A stretch of 64,000 nucleotides of DNA from Brachycybe producta (taxonomy: Eukaryota > Arthropoda > Diplopoda > Playtdesmida > Andrognathidae). The DNA is taken from positions 15,041,854-15,105,853 of the forward strand of contig JAUPFP010000001.1 in NCBI GenBank assembly GCA_036925085.1, in the 5' to 3' direction. Both the position numbers and the translations under genes were made by a program. Position 1 is the first letter of the stretch; each line of letters opens with the position of its first letter. The notes below the pieces were generated by a model that made no database searches, was not told the origin of the DNA, and worked only from the letters and a program-made list of their open reading frames with translations. This document shows positions 1 through 9,499 of this stretch, piece after piece.

Positions 1-560
1 AGAAACCGTTGGTGAGCCTTGCAAGCCTTGTTAACCGTAATTTCACCGTGGGTTTCGGACTTTTGTCCGTTGTACCGTGGTGGAACACGGTTACGAAGGT
101 TTGTAACCGTAATTATCCGTAAGTACACCGTGGGTTTCGGACTTTGGTCCGTTGTACCGTGGTGGAACGCGGTTATACGGTTTTTGACCGCGATTACACC
201 GTGGGTTTCGGACGGTTGTCCGTTGTACCGTGGTGGAAAGTGGTTGGAGAGGTTTTTACCGCAATTACACCGTGGGGTGCGGACTTTGGTCCGTGGAACC
301 ACGGTAGAAAGTGGTAAAAGTCGTTGTACCGTGAAGTACACCGTGGGGCACGGACATTTGTCCGTGGGACCGCGGTAGAAACCGGTAGGTGAGAACTCTG
401 ACCGTTCTTTACCGTGGGACACGGACTTTTGCCCGTGATACCGCGGTTTCGCACGGTTCCATCCGTTCGTTACGGTGTTTTACAGACTTTTGTCCGTGAA
501 TTTACCGTTTTCGACGGTGGTAATCCGCTATCTGGTGGCTTTGTCCAGATTTTACCGTTC
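1..560 (+). repeat. Element A leader: 71-bp-phased hairpin array
   Basis: Seven short dyads of the type CGGAC-N4-GTCCG start at 56, 138, 209, 280, 351, 422 and 483. The steps are 82, 71, 71, 71, 71 and 61 bp. Between dyads the sequence is a loosely conserved mix of ACCGTGG, GGTAGAAACCGG and TTTACCG blocks. No coding potential is convincing here. The same architecture, including the shorter last step next to gag, is seen in elements B and D. It is probably a structured RNA leader or an array of dyad binding sites; function unknown. Confidence 0.9.
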
Positions 561-665
561 ATTTACGGTGAAAAATGGAGCTAGCCCCAAAAGTACCGAC
601 GGGAGGTCGGGAACTTGGTGAAGATGCGGGTTTGGAGTTATGCGGCCGCGTAGTCGACCGTCCCC

Positions 666-2354
666 TTGGGGGCAGAAGGCGGAGTCCCCCTGGTGACAGG
701 CGGACAAGGCGGTAGCGTAGACGGGGATTTCCCGGATGAATGGGTCACTGTGCGGAAACGCCGCAGTGACATTCGTCCAGGAGAATACCCGTTGGAAGAC
801 AGTGGATCCGATGGTGATCTCATCGGGGATGACGATCGGTCGTGGCCGATTGTCCATGCTTCCACCGCCGCTCGTCCGGTTGGACGGAGCAGACAGCTCC
901 TTCGGGACCTGGTGGTGATCCCCGATAATACTGCACGGGAGGGCCGGGCCTTTTTGGCCACGCTCTCCGAGCGGCAACTCAGGGAGATTGCTTACGGGAT
1001 AGATGTCCTTCGGTTGGAAGGACGGCTGTCTCGTTCGGCGGTCGAACCGAGAGAGGTGCCGGAGTGTTCACTGTCGCCCGTGCGTGAAAGCGCACGGGAG
1101 GAGCTACCGCTGGTGCAGGCCAGGCGGGAACCTCCGCGGGAAGCACCCAGGCCGTCTCCTAGGGGGATTGGCCGGGGAGCTCCTCCCGCACCCGGACAGC
1201 AGCCGAGAGTTCACTTGGTGATACCTTCGGAAGCTGAGTCCGAGTCTGACGTTTCGGGGAACCGGAGCAGGCAGCCTCGCAGGGTTAGCGCCGCTGCTTG
1301 GACGCCCGCTCCAGCGGTTCCAGCGGAGGTTCAGGCGTTCGGGTTCTTTAACCCGGTCCACTCATTTGCTCGTTACGACGGCAGAGAGGACTTGACGCCT
1401 TTTCTCCGCAAGTTCGAAGCGAAAGCCCGAGCTCAGCGCTGGACGGACGAGTCCCGATGCAGTTTCTTCACGTTTCTGCTGGACGGTCCGGCGGAAGAAT
1501 ATTACGCCACTTTGGTGGAAACTCTTCCTGACCTGACCTGGACTGAGCTGAAGGATGCTATGCGTAGCCGCTTCAGCACCAGTAACCAGGCTCGCCTGTG
1601 TTTCAGCGAATTTGAGTCAATGAAACAGGGGGCTATCGAGTCTGTGCAGGCACTCTACTGGCGGTTCTTGGAACTGTCCGACCGAGTGTCTCCGGGCGAA
1701 GACGAGAGCTGTCGGCTCATTCGCTTCAAACGGAAACTCCTGACGGCCATCACTGATCAGTTGATCGGTTGTAAGGCCGGTACGGTGGAAGCATATGCCA
1801 GAAAGGCACGGCTGGTGGAAGCCGATTTGCTTCTTACAGGTAAATTACCTAACCGTACCAGAGGGGCTCCTCAGGACAGGGCTAGCGCTCAGTCCTCCGG
1901 AACCATGGCTAGCTCTGAGAGCTCTGCCAAGGCTTCATATTCGAGCCAAACGGGTGTGAAGGCTGCTGCACCGTCCAAGTCGGACAAAGCAGGAGCCAAG
2001 ACCGGAGGCAAGAAGGAGAAGACGGCAGGCTCTGGTGGAGGTCAGCCGGCGGCAACGCCTCGTGGTACGGACCGTGAATCAGGAGGTTCACTCCGGCGAG
2101 TTGGCCAGTGTTTTGGGTGCAACCAAATGGGGCACCTGAGACGGGATTGTCCTGATGCTGCGGCAAAGGGACATGTTGCCGTAGTGAAGCCTGGCGCAAG
2201 CCAGAAGCTCCAGCCAACTCCAGGCTTAGCGCCGGTGTGGCTGGAGGGTCAAAAGTACCTGGCCACCGTAATTGATGGCCAGTTCTACTATAGACTCGTG
2301 GAGGATAACGAAGAGACATCTTCGTTAAACCACCGCCGGTCGCCACCGTACTGA
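666..2354 (+). CDS. gag: Element A gag (capsid and nucleocapsid)
   Basis: This is the structural polyprotein that would form the virus-like particle and bind element RNA. An acidic and proline/arginine-rich N-terminal part is followed by a retrotransposon-gag capsid domain (about residues 225-385, with FLLDGPAEEYY, RFLELSDRVSPGEDES and related blocks), a Ser/Lys/Gly-rich linker and one zinc knuckle, CFGCNQMGHLRRDC (CX2CX4HX4C), near residues 481-495. The coordinates are those of the open frame; the true initiation site is uncertain. The stop lies exactly 17 nt before the first ATG of pol, as in B and D. The B and D gag regions align along the capsid domain. Confidence 0.9.
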   Translation: MGAEGGVPLVTGGQGGSVDGDFPDEWVTVRKRRSDIRPGEYPLEDSGSDGDLIGDDDRSWPIVHASTAARPVGRSRQLLRDLVVIPDNTAREGRAFLATLSERQLREIAYGIDVLRLEGRLSRSAVEPREVPECSLSPVRESAREELPLVQARREPPREAPRPSPRGIGRGAPPAPGQQPRVHLVIPSEAESESDVSGNRSRQPRRVSAAAWTPAPAVPAEVQAFGFFNPVHSFARYDGREDLTPFLRKFEAKARAQRWTDESRCSFFTFLLDGPAEEYYATLVETLPDLTWTELKDAMRSRFSTSNQARLCFSEFESMKQGAIESVQALYWRFLELSDRVSPGEDESCRLIRFKRKLLTAITDQLIGCKAGTVEAYARKARLVEADLLLTGKLPNRTRGAPQDRASAQSSGTMASSESSAKASYSSQTGVKAAAPSKSDKAGAKTGGKKEKTAGSGGGQPAATPRGTDRESGGSLRRVGQCFGCNQMGHLRRDCPDAAAKGHVAVVKPGASQKLQPTPGLAPVWLEGQKYLATVIDGQFYYRLVEDNEETSSLNHRRSPPY

Positions 2355-2371
2355 GTGGTGAGCGACCGAAA

Positions 2372-5300
2372 ATGCTTAAAAACTCAGGTGTCCGACTTCG
2401 TCGGCACTGTGATGAAGGGACGTACCTTCGGGCGGTCTCCAGATATGTGGATGTCCTGCGAGGAGAAGGTGTGCCTTTGGCAAGGTCTGCGGACCCGGAA
2501 GTAACCAAGTGGGTTTTTCCGACGCCATGCTCCACATTGGAGGCCGTGGTATCCCAGTTGGATAGCTGGTTTGCCCCCTCACCCTACATGCCTAGTGGTG
2601 AGGTGCTGGATCGTGCGCTCATCGAGCAGGCGAGAGGTGTTGGTGTGCCCATACCTACCGCCGGGCCGGGGGAGTCTCTAGTTAGTGAGGCTGGTCCCCC
2701 GACATCTGCTCGTCTGGTGTTACCGTCCCGTGTGGATGGTGATGTGGACGGGAGGCAGAAGTTCGATGGTAGGAACCCACGGGTTCCCATTCCTGAATTG
2801 CAGAGCCGGGCGTATTCTCGGGTTGCACCAAGGTTGTACGTGTCCATTGGGAATCACCTCCTGGTGGAGATGATTGTGGACACGGGAGCCGAAGTCTCGG
2901 TTCTGAGCATGAAGGCGGCACGAGCGATGGGGCTACCCATTGAGGTACTGGAGGTACCGTCATGCCTTTTCGGCATGGGTGGGCACACGATCGTATTAGA
3001 AGGTGTTGCACTGGTAGACTTGACCATCTACCATAAGACCGTCAAGGCATCTCTTCTCCTTGTGAAGGGGAGGAGCGAAGCAATTTTGGGCGTTAATATC
3101 GCCGCACGCTTCGGCCTGATGGTAGATATTGTGCACCGGAAAGTGTATTTCCGGGAGGATGTTTGGACCGCACATCCAGACGCCCTTCAGGCCGCTTACA
3201 CTGATCGAGCGCTTGGGAAACCTGTGGAGGTGGAAGTTGTTCCACCGCCGATACCAGAGGCTCGGCCTCAGGGACGGCAACTCCCAGACATCCCACGGGC
3301 GCTTGAGAAGGTTGACGGGTGGGTGAACCTTGTTTCACCGGAGCTGTGTGAGACCAGTGTTCCTATCGGGAGCGGGGAAGTGTGTTCCCTGCGACTGAGG
3401 GAAAATGTCTGGCTACCACCCCACGTACGACGTGTCGTATCGGTGGGATTGGTAGAGCATGCAGGCCCTGGCCAGCTGCTTCTCGTGGAGCCCCACCGTA
3501 AAGCCTTGGGTGGACGTGGTGTGTTGGCTGTGGCAGGAATTGCCGAGGCCAACAGGTTGGGGGAGTACGATATCTGGCTCGAGAACGTGGGAGAGGCACC
3601 CATAGCCCTGGAGACAGGGGAGGGTGTAGCCACGGCTCAAGCTGTGGAGGCTGCTCTAGTGGTAGGGCTAAAAGAGCCGTCTGAGTTGAGAGGGGGAGGC
3701 CCCACTCATGCGACGGTTCGACCAGGGGAGTCAAAGTCAAAGTTGAGAGGGGCGTCCGGATGCGGATGCCAGGTCCTCAACGTGACGACGGCTCCTACCC
3801 TCGAAAACTGTCTTAAGATTGGTCCCAATCTGAAGCCTGAGGAGGCGAGGCAACTTCGAGAGTTCCTACTGGAGCGCCGGGATCATTTTGCGTTTGATTA
3901 CACCGAGTTGGGTGAAACCTCCTTGGTGGAACATACGATTGATACCGGTGGGCAACCTCCAGTGCGAGAAGGATTGCGTCGAACCGCTCCAGCGGCCCGT
4001 GCGATCGAGAAAGAAGAGGTGGCAAAGATGTTGGATGCACGTGTCATCCAACCTTCGCGTAGTCCTTACGCGAGCCCTATCTTGCTTGTTCGCAAGAAGG
4101 ATGGTGGCTTTCGTTTTTGCGTGGACTACCGGAGACTGAATGCCCAGACTAAGCTGGATCAGTATCCGTTGCCTCGCATCGATGATGCGCTCGATTCGTT
4201 GGCCGGTGCGAAGTTCTTCGCAACCTTGTACCTGGCTAGTGGTTACTGGCAGGTTCGTATGGCTGAGCCAGACGTTGAGAAGACAGCATTTATTTGCTCT
4301 CAAGGTCTGTTTGAGTTCCGGAAAATGCCTTTCGGACTCTGTAATGCGCCAGCCACGATGCAGAGAGCACTAGATCTCTTGCTGGCAGGACATAAGTGGG
4401 AGACTTGTCTGGTGTACCTGGACGATATTATCGTCTTCGGGAACACATTCGAGCAGTTTCTTGGGAGACTGGCCACTGTCCTGGGACTGTTGCGAGGGGC
4501 GGAGCTGAAACTCCAGCCGAAGAAATGTTTCTTTGGCTTTAACAAAGTGCGTTATCTCGGTCACATAGTGAGTGCCGAGGGAGTTGCTCCGGACCCGGAT
4601 CTCGTAAGAGCAGTCCAGGAGTTCGATGTTCCGACGACGGCGACAGGCGTCCGTAGTTTTCTCGGACTGGCCGGTTACTATCGGCGGTTCATCAAGGACT
4701 TCGCCAAAGTGGCAAGACCGTTGCATGAACTGACCAAGAAGGATGCGTCCTTCGAGTGGTCAGAACAGTGCAAACTAGCGTTTGCTCGGTTAAAGGCATT
4801 TTTAACCGAAGCGCCGGTACTCACCATGTATGATCCACGTGGTGAGGTAATGATCCATACTGACGCTAGTGGGTACGGCTTGGGTGTCGTAGTCTACCAG
4901 AAGTTGCTGGAGGACAAGTTTCCCCGTGTTCTGGCCTACGCAAGCCGGCTCATGAAAGGAGCGGAAACACGGTATTCTGTCACCGAGCAGGAGTGCTTGG
5001 CGATTGTGTTTGCCGTGGGTAAATTCCGTCCTTACCTCTTCAACCGGGAGTTTGTGATCGTAACAGATCACCATGCTCTTTGTGCTCTGCTGACTGCCAA
5101 GAACTTGCAAGGCAGGTTGGGGCGTTGGCAGATGCAATTGCAAGAGTACCGGTTCAAGGTTCAGTTTAAGAAGGGAACACTCCACGTGGATGCTGACTGT
5201 CTGAGTCGGTATCCGGTGCGTGATGTTGAGGACCTTTCTTTACCTGAATACGTCGAGTCGGATGTAGGTGAGGTGATTTACCGAGTCCGCTCGGAGGTGG

Positions 5301-6740
5301 ATTGGGTCGAGGAGCAGGCAGCCGATGGCTGGTGCTCCAAGGTGGTGAAGGAAATCACCACTGACCCCCAACTCGGCCCTCCGGGCCAAGTTCGTGATGG
5401 CAGACGACATGTTGTATGCCATCAGATCCATCCAGGATCGGTTGCGAACCGTACTGGTAGTGCCTGCGTCATGCCGGGCTTTCTGTTTGAGGAAGCTGCA
5501 TGACACTCCCGAAGCTGGTCACTTCGGGATGTTTAAGACCTACCAGCGACTGCGCTCACGCTTCTACTGGATCGGTATGAAGCGTGACACTGCCGAATAC
5601 ATTAAGTCGTGTTTGGTGTGTCAACGAGCGCGACAGTTCGCAAGAAGTCAGGGATTTCTACAACCGATTGTGCCGAAGTACCCAGTTCACACCTGGGGAA
5701 TGGACTTCGTTGGGCCGTTTCCTGCCTCCGTGGGTGGAGTCACCTATGTATTAATCATGGTTGACTATTTCACCCGGTACGGTGTGGCGAGAGCGGTGCG
5801 AAGGGCCATGGCCGCTTGTGTTGTGAAGTTCTTGAAGGACGAGATCCTTTTGGTGTATGGTACACCGAAAGCTCTTGTTTCGGATCGTGGGTCCCAGTTC
5901 TCCAGCAAAGTCCTGCTGAAGTTCCGGGAGCGCTATAACATAGCGCATCACTTCACGACGGCGTACCATCCGCAAGCTAACGGGCTTACGGAGCGTACGA
6001 ATAAGACCGTAATGGAAACCATCAAGCGGTACCTTGATCCGCTCAAGGAACAGCGTGATTGGTGGGATAAATTACGGCCCGCCGTGTGGGCTTATAACAC
6101 AGCTGTGCAGGAGAGTACGCAGGTCTCTCCGTATCAGTTGCTGTTTGGCCGTGAGCCTCGGATGGGTGTTGATAACCTCATTCCGGATGGTCCGATCCGC
6201 GACTTGCCTGACCAGCAAGCCGTGGAGGAGCAGGCGCGTCAGAGATTGACCGCTGCTCAAAGGAGGCAAAAGGAGCAATATGACTCCGGCCGAGTGCAGC
6301 CGCCCCTATACCCGCCTGGAGCGCAGGTGTGGATTAGGGACCAAGCTGGGAAGCTCGGCCAAGCGAAGAAATGGAGTTTAGCATACAAGGCTGAACATGG
6401 TACGGTCGTTTCACAGTATTCCGACCTAGTCTACGAGGTAGAATTCGTAGATGGGTATGGTCGGAAAGTGCGAGACCGGTTTCATGTGGACAACTTGAAA
6501 CCGTATGTACCCACCTGCACCGTGAGGGAGGAAGATGGACTTGGAGTCTCTGAAACCTCCTCCGATGCAGGCAGCGATGATACGGATGCTAACCCGGAGG
6601 TTTCGGCGGGGAGCAATGGTACTCCAACGCCAAAACCACCGTCCGTTTCTTCGGAGTCTACTGACTCGGAGGCGGAGGACCCCCCTCAACCTCGGTATAA
6701 TCTCCGTCCGCGGAGACCGAGGGTGTTTGAGGTGAGTGGG
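2372..6740 (+). pseudogene. pol: Element A pol: protease, RT, RNase H, integrase
   Basis: The enzymatic polyprotein of a Ty3/gypsy element. Visible in order: an aspartic protease with DTGAEVSVLS (about 2.87 kb); reverse transcriptase with DYRRLNAQTK, FGLCNAPATMQ and the YLDD box (about 3.93-4.56 kb); RNase H with HTDASGYGLG (about 4.84-5.2 kb); integrase zinc-binding region, then a DDE core with WGMDFVGPFP, SDRGSQF and AYHPQANGLTERTN (about 5.5-6.1 kb); and a C-terminal integrase domain ending near HVDNLKPYVP. A RYNLRPR tail, which often marks the end of gypsy pol, is near 6.69 kb, but the open frame continues into the accessory region. Compared with sibling B it carries about two breaks. No chromodomain was recognised. 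Confidence 0.9.
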
Positions 6741-9422
6741 TTTTCTGCCAGAATTGGGCATGAAACAGTCCAGGGTACGCTCAATGAGCCCCTGCCCTGG
6801 TGGGAGAGAGCCGGTCGTCCGCTAGTTTGGGCGGATGGCTGGGAGAGGAGGCAGCCAGACTCGCCTGCGTGTTGGGACCGCCCGGTTTCCGAGGAGGAAA
6901 CCCGTGGGCGACCCACCATAGGTTGTCTGACGGAGGGCCCAAAGAAGTCGGTCCCTAACCGGACGGAAATGTCCGGGAAGACCTCCGTCTCTGTTCACGT
7001 TAGTATTAACGTGAAGGCTCCTCCAGGCCAGTCAATTCTTTCGGCGACTCACAGTGTGTCTACCCCTAAAAAGGCGGACAATGGTGAGACGTCGGAGGTG
7101 ACCGGGGTGGTGGCGGCTGAAGAAGATTCAGCCACCCAACCACGGTCGGAAACCGCTCCTACAGTGGAGAAGAATCGACCGGCTACCGTAGATGCCTGTG
7201 CCGCTATGTGCCAGTCTGTCTTGGACCGTATGGACACATGGTGGGAGTGGTGGAACCGTCATGGATGTTGCCATGGGGGTTCTGCTGGATCGGAAGGCGC
7301 TCTTCCGACGGGTTCGAACCGTCCGAATACCGTGGCACTTGGGGATGCCCAAGGTCAGCGGAATTTGGACGGCAGGAACCCAAAAAAGAGCGGTTGCTTC
7401 CGTTTGAAAGCCGTGGATCATGGTGATGACCATGATTGTCCGATTTTCAACGGTCGTAGTGGAAAAAGGCAGCAGTGGTGGAGTCGTCACCATGCTACAG
7501 AGGATTCTTTGGAGTCTGACGGGCATGGTGCGACCGCCGTGAGTAGACCGTCAGTGGCGGGAACCCATGGTGTTCTCCTGCAGGAGATTCCGGCCGTGCG
7601 AGCGAGGAAGGACTGTGCCATGAAGCGCAAGAGAAAGTCCGGAGCTGCACGGATGGCTGCCAAATTGAAGGCTCTTGTAGAGAGGGAGGCCCAGCTGAAA
7701 GCCCGTATGACTGCTATGAGTATACTTACTCCGGCGGTGGGTCTTCCAGCTGTAGCTCTCGCCCATCCTGATGGAAGGGACCGGCGAGTGGAGAAGAAGG
7801 CGAAGCAGCCTCCAGTATCCGCTCCCGGTAAAATGGGTAAATCTACAAGTGGTGGTGGTGGTAAGGGACAGAAGTTGTCCCGCCCTCACACCCCACCAGT
7901 GGCCGATCACTTAAGAGGGAAGAAGGCCCGGCCCTACGAGCAGGGGCAGGCCTTCCCACCTTGCAAAACGAAAAGCCAGGAGGATCGAGTTCGAATCCTC
8001 CAGGCAGGCCAGCAGCAAATTGCCAGGAGGGTGGCAATGCAGTCCACCAGGGCACCAGCCCATGGTGCGGTGGACAAAACTGCTGGTGGTAAGAGTCTGC
8101 CGACTCTTACACCGAAGGGAACTGTTCTCCTTCGGGACGGGCGGGAATGGTTTGTCTGTGGACTGTCTTTCTCGGCCGCCAAGTCGGCTAAGGGTGTTTC
8201 ACCGAAGCGAAGTACGGCTCCGGCCGGAAAACCTTCGGAGAGGAAGTCCGAGAAGGCGAAGGGGGCTAACCACCCACCTAAGCCTGACCGGCCCGGTAAG
8301 TCGTTGAGTGCGGTTAAGTCTGGCTCAATGCACGGTAAACCTCCCTCCACGTGTGAGAGGAAGGGGTGTCCGACACCTTTCATGAGTAAGTGCCAGGGAG
8401 CTCAAAATGGAAGCGTTGTGGCGGAGAAGGAGGAGTCCCGGCATGCTAAGTCGAGCATGCCGGCCGGGAATCAGCCGATCCATACCCGTCCTGTAGAGGC
8501 GGCGCGGATGGATGGTAGGATTATGCGTGACATTGTGGTTTGCATGCCTCCATCCTCCCCGAAGGTGGATGCGGTATCGAGCTTGCGAGTTCGATCGGTT
8601 GGAACCCTCCATCAGGTGACTACGCCCTTACCGATGGGCGAAGGAACCATGTTGGATGGAGTTATTGTTCCGCCAAAACGTGATCCCGTGACCCCCAGTG
8701 GGGGTACACCCTTCTTTCCGGGCCGCAGCGGTGGGGTATCTGATACCCTAGGACCGAAAACATCATCCTCTCCTGGGCTTGTGCCTAAGGAACGGTGTAT
8801 TGGTGCGATGCCCCCGTATTCAGATGCAGAGGTGTATCTGAATAACCGACTGTGTCTGTGGCAGGACCAGCCGGGAATGGGTGGTTACCAATACCATGGC
8901 TATTATCGTCTGGCAGAGCCACTGCCAGAGCCGTGGGTGGCAAAGCTACCACTGTACAACATGAACCATGTGGTGGCGTTCAGTTGTGAGGGTATACCGG
9001 TAGTAGTGGTCGTGAACCCGGTCCGACAAGCGTATAGTTTCGTGGATGTGATGGGACTAGATGCCGAGATGGGATGTTTATCTCGGCGTGCAGCCCCATT
9101 GATCCGACGCTTGTTGGGATGCGACCTAGAAGGCATGGCTGGTCAGATGGTTTCTGAGCCACTACCAGGGGCTACGATCGTGCCCGCGATCGCCCTGGTA
9201 GACCTTCTAACGAGCCGGGTGCTGAGAAGGCGCCCGCAGCTCCAAGAGATTCCTTTCGAGGAATTGCGAATCTTGGAGGAAAACCGTCTTAGGGGGTCGG
9301 TCTTCGATCCTGGACTTGGGTGGCAAAACACCCAGGTGTGCTCGTGGTGGGCACACCGGTGGGCAGCGGAGTGGATGGGCTCCACTCGCGCTCCACCGCC
9401 AGGGAAGCCGTCTGGACCCTAA
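6741..9422 (+). CDS. Element A 3' accessory region of unknown function
   Basis: About 890 codons remain open after the usual end of pol. I do not recognise a family. The first third is acidic/Ser/Thr-rich. Then come a charged helical segment (KSGAARMAAKLKALVEREAQ, about 7.64-7.7 kb, coiled-coil-like), a Gly-rich stretch, long Lys/Arg/Pro-rich disordered segments, and a C-terminal compact part (about 8.81-9.42 kb) with YLNNRLCLWQDQPGMGGYQY, a hydrophobic strand-like VVVVVNP block, LLGCDLEG and LVDLLTSR. No signal peptide or clear membrane anchor is visible, so it does not look like a typical env. The same blocks recur in B, E and H, so it is a conserved part of this lineage. Whether it is translated as a pol extension or from its own message is unknown. 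Confidence 0.75.
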   Translation, partial: FSARIGHETVQGTLNEPLPWWERAGRPLVWADGWERRQPDSPACWDRPVSEEETRGRPTIGCLTEGPKKSVPNRTEMSGKTSVSVHVSINVKAPPGQSILSATHSVSTPKKADNGETSEVTGVVAAEEDSATQPRSETAPTVEKNRPATVDACAAMCQSVLDRMDTWWEWWNRHGCCHGGSAGSEGALPTGSNRPNTVALGDAQGQRNLDGRNPKKSGCFRLKAVDHGDDHDCPIFNGRSGKRQQWWSRHHATEDSLESDGHGATAVSRPSVAGTHGVLLQEIPAVRARKDCAMKRKRKSGAARMAAKLKALVEREAQLKARMTAMSILTPAVGLPAVALAHPDGRDRRVEKKAKQPPVSAPGKMGKSTSGGGGKGQKLSRPHTPPVADHLRGKKARPYEQGQAFPPCKTKSQEDRVRILQAGQQQIARRVAMQSTRAPAHGAVDKTAGGKSLPTLTPKGTVLLRDGREWFVCGLSFSAAKSAKGVSPKRSTAPAGKPSERKSEKAKGANHPPKPDRPGKSLSAVKSGSMHGKPPSTCERKGCPTPFMSKCQGAQNGSVVAEKEESRHAKSSMPAGNQPIHTRPVEAARMDGRIMRDIVVCMPPSSPKVDAVSSLRVRSVGTLHQVTTPLPMGEGTMLDGVIVPPKRDPVTPSGGTPFFPGRSGGVSDTLGPKTSSSPGLVPKERCIGAMPPYSDAEVYLNNRLCLWQDQPGMGGYQYHGYYRLAEPLPEPWVAKLPLYNMNHVVAFSCEGIPVVVVVNPVRQAYSFVDVMGLDAEMGCLSRRAAPLIRRLLGCDLEGMAGQMVSEPLPGATIVPAIALVDLLTSRVLRRRPQLQEIPFEELRILEENRLRGSVFDPGLGWQNTQVCSWWAHRWAAEWMGSTRAPPPGKPSGP

Positions 9423-9483
9423 GCGGTCAGGTTTGAGGGAGCAATCCGTGCTGGCTCGACCTACCTGTTCCCGGGACGGAACA

Positions 9484-9499
9484 GGGAAGTTGAGAGGAT
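9484..9499 (+). promoter_or_regulatory. Element A polypurine tract
   Basis: A purine-rich stretch GGGAAGTTGAGAGGAT directly precedes the 3' LTR start TGTGGC. The corresponding sites of B and E carry the same AAGTTGAGAGGAT core. In the family this primes plus-strand DNA synthesis. Confidence 0.85.

Noticed and set aside
1-560. CRISPR-like array of hairpin repeats with regular spacing
   Set aside because: Eukaryotic retroelement leader; repeats are only short dyads, spacers are themselves related, no cas genes, and the array recurs at the same place in B and D.
1909-2535. Long open frame on the minus strand opposite gag/pol (208 codons)
   Set aside because: Shadow of GC-rich coding sequence; many similar antisense frames occur opposite gag and pol in A, B and D and none has a domain.
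7980-8010. tRNA-like B box (GAGTTCGAATCCTC)
   Set aside because: Inside the open accessory frame of element A; no A box at the right distance and no cloverleaf can be drawn.
8810-9422. C-terminal accessory domain as a Ulp1/C48 cysteine protease
   Set aside because: An H...D...QN...C order can be picked out in A, but the Asp-Cys distance is far too long for the family and element B lacks the His and Gln; no supporting motif.
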